A DNA stretch of 15,383 nucleotides from JAEZVV01 sp036652035 (GTDB lineage: Bacteria > Pseudomonadota > Gammaproteobacteria > Burkholderiales > Burkholderiaceae_F): contig JAVVWR010000066.1 of the NCBI GenBank assembly GCA_036652035.1, positions 1-15,383 of the forward strand, in the 5' to 3' direction. Position numbers and translations under genes: made by a program. Below the pieces are notes generated by a model, which was not told the origin of the DNA, did no database searches, and worked only from the letters and a program-made list of their open reading frames with translations. How positions within the stretch are numbered: position 1 is the stretch's first letter; each line of letters starts with the position of its first letter. Positions 13,720 to 15,383 of the stretch are shown here, piece after piece.

Positions 13720-14076
13720 ATGATTTTGCAAACAATGGCTCGCGGGTGTCGACTTGCTGCCTTGGTTTTGGCGGTGGGCTGCGCGGCGGCGGCCGAGCCC
13801 AAACTCAACGGGGCTGAGCGTCACGCCCAGCTCAACGTGGCGTGCAGTGCTTGCCATGGTGACGGTGCTGAACGCCAGACGCCGACCCTCAAGCAATGCG
13901 CGGTCTGTCATGCAACCACGTCTCTGGTTGCTAAAACAGCCAAGGCTAAGCCCACCAATCCTCACGTTTCGCCGCACTACAACGATCAACTCGAGTGCAC
14001 TTACTGTCACGTCCAGCACGGGCCAACCGAGGATTTCTGCGCGCAGTGTCACAGTTTCGGCTTTAAGGTTCTCTGA
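13720..14076 (+). CDS. Periplasmic small tetraheme cytochrome c
   Basis: 118 residues from ATG 13720. A signal peptide (LAALVLAVGCAAAA) ends near residue 25. Four CxxCH heme sites are at C42 (CSACH), C60 (CAVCH), C93 (CTYCH) and C107 (CAQCH). Beyond the four heme-site His there are exactly four others, H35, H82, H86 and H100, enough to make every heme bis-His. Size, spacing and the ending CHSFGF match the heme domain of Shewanella flavocytochrome c3 and the small tetraheme cytochromes. It should carry electrons from a membrane quinol dehydrogenase (CymA/NapC type, not in this window) to the reductase. The start is uncertain: GAGAG (13710-13714) stands 5 bases from ATG 13720, while ATG 13708, GTG 13675 and ATG 13735 are also in frame. 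It shares strand and probably transcript with the reductase. Confidence 0.9.
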   Translation: MILQTMARGCRLAALVLAVGCAAAAEPKLNGAERHAQLNVACSACHGDGAERQTPTLKQCAVCHATTSLVAKTAKAKPTNPHVSPHYNDQLECTYCHVQHGPTEDFCAQCHSFGFKVL

Positions 14077-14089
14077 ACGGTTGCGTTCA
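14074..14089 (+). repeat. Short hairpin at the end of the cytochrome gene
   Basis: TGAACG (14074-14079), GTTG loop, CGTTCA (14084-14089); the first arm contains the cytochrome stop codon. It lies between two convergent genes but has no T tract on either strand, so a terminator role is weakly supported. Nothing else is evident up to 14141. Confidence 0.35.
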
Positions 14090-14141
14090 TGCCCCGAGGC
14101 CGTGGCGTCGTGATGACGCTGCGGCGCAGGGATTGAAGCGT

Positions 14142-15005
14142 TCACAGACTTTGAGGCCGCGCGCGGGGACTCTCGTTCTGCGAGAGCAAGGCCTTAAGCG
14201 CAACCGGGCGTTGAGCGTGACGGGCTGTTTCGTCGAGTCGGCACAACCAGTCGAGCGATTCCTCGACCAGCACCGGACGCAGCCATAAGGTGTTGTGCTC
14301 GCGCAGGAAAAGACCGGTGCTGCGCCAGTCGGCTAGTTGGCGATCGATCGTGATCAGGCTGGAGTTGATCAGCCGGGCCAGGTTGGAGCGTATCGCCGGT
14401 ATCGGCATCTGAATCCAGAGGCCGTCCGTATCGCTGCGTTTGCTCAGTTGACCAAAAGCGCTGGCCCAGGCCAGAAACAACAGAGGCAGGCGTTTTTTCA
14501 CCGGCAGCAGGATGTGAGCTGAACCGGTGAGCCGGTTTGACATGGCGAACTGCTCTGCATGGATGGCGAAGCAGCGCAGCAGTTCGGGGTTGCGGTACAC
14601 GATTGCGCGGCATACGGCTTGTGGGCAGCGGATGATTTCACTGGCCTCGAAGGCGAAATACTTGCCGACGCAAGGAATGCCGGAGAAGAAATTCAAGGTG
14701 CCGGCGGCCATGCGTCCGGGCGGGCTGAAGGCCAGTGCCATCGTGAGCTGGGTGCTGGGGTCGCGCACGGCCCGGCCAATCAGCCCACGATGGACATAGA
14801 TCAGTTGATCGACGGGGTCGTCGTCGCCGAACAAAAATTCGCCAGCCTTGACCCGGCTGCTGCTGCCCAGTCGCTGGATCAGTTCGAACAAAACGGTAGG
14901 TAGCCGGGGCGCGATCCAGGGCAGAGTCGGTCGCAGGGGAGCGCAGGCGCCAATCCAGGTGGTTTGGAAATTGAGGTCGAATGGAGAAGGAAACGACGCG
15001 GGCAT
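14142..15005 (-). CDS. Crp/Fnr-family transcriptional regulator, divergent
   Basis: 287 residues from ATG 15005. A cyclic-nucleotide-binding-like beta barrel at about 38-135 (FLFGDDDPVDQLIYVHRGLI, 57-76) is followed by the long dimer helix (about 138-160). A winged helix at about 200-243 contains IRSNLARLINSSLITIDRQL (205-224), in the position of the Crp helix-turn-helix. The FNR Cys pattern is absent: Cys occur at 21, 112, 127, 133, 145 and 255 without the spacing of a [4Fe-4S] sensor. The C-terminal 40 residues are an extra charged tail. It lies tail to tail with the cytochrome, 65 bases apart, so it is a likely but unproven regulator of the reductase-cytochrome pair. No ribosome binding site is clear at the start, so a later start is possible. 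Confidence 0.78.
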   Translation of the reverse strand: MPASFPSPFDLNFQTTWIGACAPLRPTLPWIAPRLPTVLFELIQRLGSSSRVKAGEFLFGDDDPVDQLIYVHRGLIGRAVRDPSTQLTMALAFSPPGRMAAGTLNFFSGIPCVGKYFAFEASEIIRCPQAVCRAIVYRNPELLRCFAIHAEQFAMSNRLTGSAHILLPVKKRLPLLFLAWASAFGQLSKRSDTDGLWIQMPIPAIRSNLARLINSSLITIDRQLADWRSTGLFLREHNTLWLRPVLVEESLDWLCRLDETARHAQRPVALKALLSQNESPRARPQSL

Positions 15006-15268
15006 GGGTCCGATGTCAAGGCAAGAGCTCGAATTCAGAGTAGAGGTGCCCGATACCTCAAGTAAGCCGGTCTATCCCTCGGTGTCTCCGATCGCGCGGA
15101 TCGAAGTCGCCGGTGCTTGTCTTGTGTCATTTCGCTCTTGCCGTCTAGGGTTGCCGCTTCGTGTCGATCGAATGCCGGGCGCGCCGCTGCGATGGGAAAT
15201 GGAGCGGACGTGCGATTCGCTGCTAGTCTGAAATTTTCCTTGTCATCTTTGCTTGACGGAGAGCCACC
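15006..15268. other. Divergent intergenic region with two inverted repeats
   Basis: 263 bases between the regulator (leaving left) and the next gene (leaving right). GAGGT-N7-ACCTC at 15043-15059 and CGATC-N5-GATCG at 15089-15103 are dyads of a size suited to dimeric regulators such as the adjacent Crp-type protein. A perfect TTGACA on the minus strand (15019-15014) has no matching -10 at 17 bases. No gene is supported here. Confidence 0.4.
15258..15263 (+). promoter_or_regulatory. Ribosome binding site for the right-edge gene
   Basis: GGAGAG with 5 bases spacing to ATG 15269. Confidence 0.75.
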
Positions 15269-15383
15269 ATGACACTGACTCGATCTCTACGTGCCGCGCT
15301 GGCGGCGGCCCTTCTGGTGAGTACGGCGGCGGCGGCGGTCTCGTTCGATCAGATCACCGGGGCGGAGGCGGGCGGCGGGCTCA
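15269..15383 (+). CDS. N-terminus of a secreted protein, possibly DUF4197 (partial)
   Basis: 38 codons are visible before the window ends. They give a signal peptide (RSLRAALAAALLVSTAAAA) followed by SFDQITGAEAGGGL. The last segment resembles the start of DUF4197 proteins, periplasmic or lipoprotein-like proteins of unknown function, which often begin with a short Leu/Asp segment and an Asp/Ala-x2-G-L. That match rests on about a dozen residues and is weak. The start is well supported by GGAGAG at 15258-15263. Confidence 0.6.
   Translation, partial: MTLTRSLRAALAAALLVSTAAAAVSFDQITGAEAGGGL

Noticed and set aside
15009..15231. Plus-strand frame continuing from the regulator's antisense into the intergenic region
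   Set aside because: No ribosome binding site or domain; most of the frame is antisense to the regulator, and the rest has mixed composition.
1..15383. CRISPR arrays, tRNA or rRNA genes, insertion sequences, phage genes
   Set aside because: I saw no regularly spaced repeat, no transposase or integrase motif, and no RNA gene signature on either strand.

Overview
The window is a high-GC chromosomal segment of a betaproteobacterium, probably near Rhodocyclales/Nitrosomonadales. That assignment rests on the order dacC-type carboxypeptidase / D-amino acid transaminase / DUF493 / lipB / lipA, on a separate birA-coaX-SPOR operon, and on a DUF3683-type iron-sulfur oxidoreductase next to a HIT protein; it is inferred from gene content, not from a phylogeny. 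The window comes from a draft or metagenome assembly: it holds one run of exactly 100 N.

Layout. 1-1543 (+): the C-terminal end of a large CCG-domain oxidoreductase, a strong terminator, a tail-anchored coiled-coil protein and a HIT-family protein. 1556-3809 (-): birA, coaX and a SPOR-domain protein joined by ATGA stop/start overlaps. 3871-6602 (+): a VanZ-like membrane protein, a thioredoxin-like [2Fe-2S] ferredoxin, an alpha/beta hydrolase and an unrecognised possible winged-helix protein. 6692-11909 (+): D-Ala-D-Ala carboxypeptidase, D-amino acid transaminase, DUF493 (YbeD-like), lipB, a MenA-like prenyltransferase and lipA. This is the classical dacA-ybeD-lipB-lipA neighbourhood with two added genes. 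It combines D-amino acid/cell-wall metabolism, lipoate attachment and quinone synthesis.

12074-14076 (+) is the accessory and most interesting part: a Tat-exported FAD reductase of the fumarate/urocanate reductase family, followed by a small periplasmic tetraheme cytochrome c. Together they look like a Shewanella-type flavocytochrome c split into two polypeptides. The flavoprotein keeps the catalytic Arg/His/Arg core but has lost the residues that hold the second carboxylate of fumarate and those of the known proton relay. I infer that it reduces some other unsaturated acid as an anaerobic electron acceptor. A Crp/Fnr-family regulator lies tail to tail with it (14142-15005, -). The window ends in the first codons of a secreted protein that may be DUF4197.

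A second notable point is the gap at 8793-8892. Its two flanks are the same 55 bases in dovetail, as expected from unjoined edges of a de Bruijn graph with k=55. Collapsing them gives one uninterrupted 404-codon reading frame that fuses the D-amino acid transaminase to DUF493 through a Pro/Ala/Glu linker.
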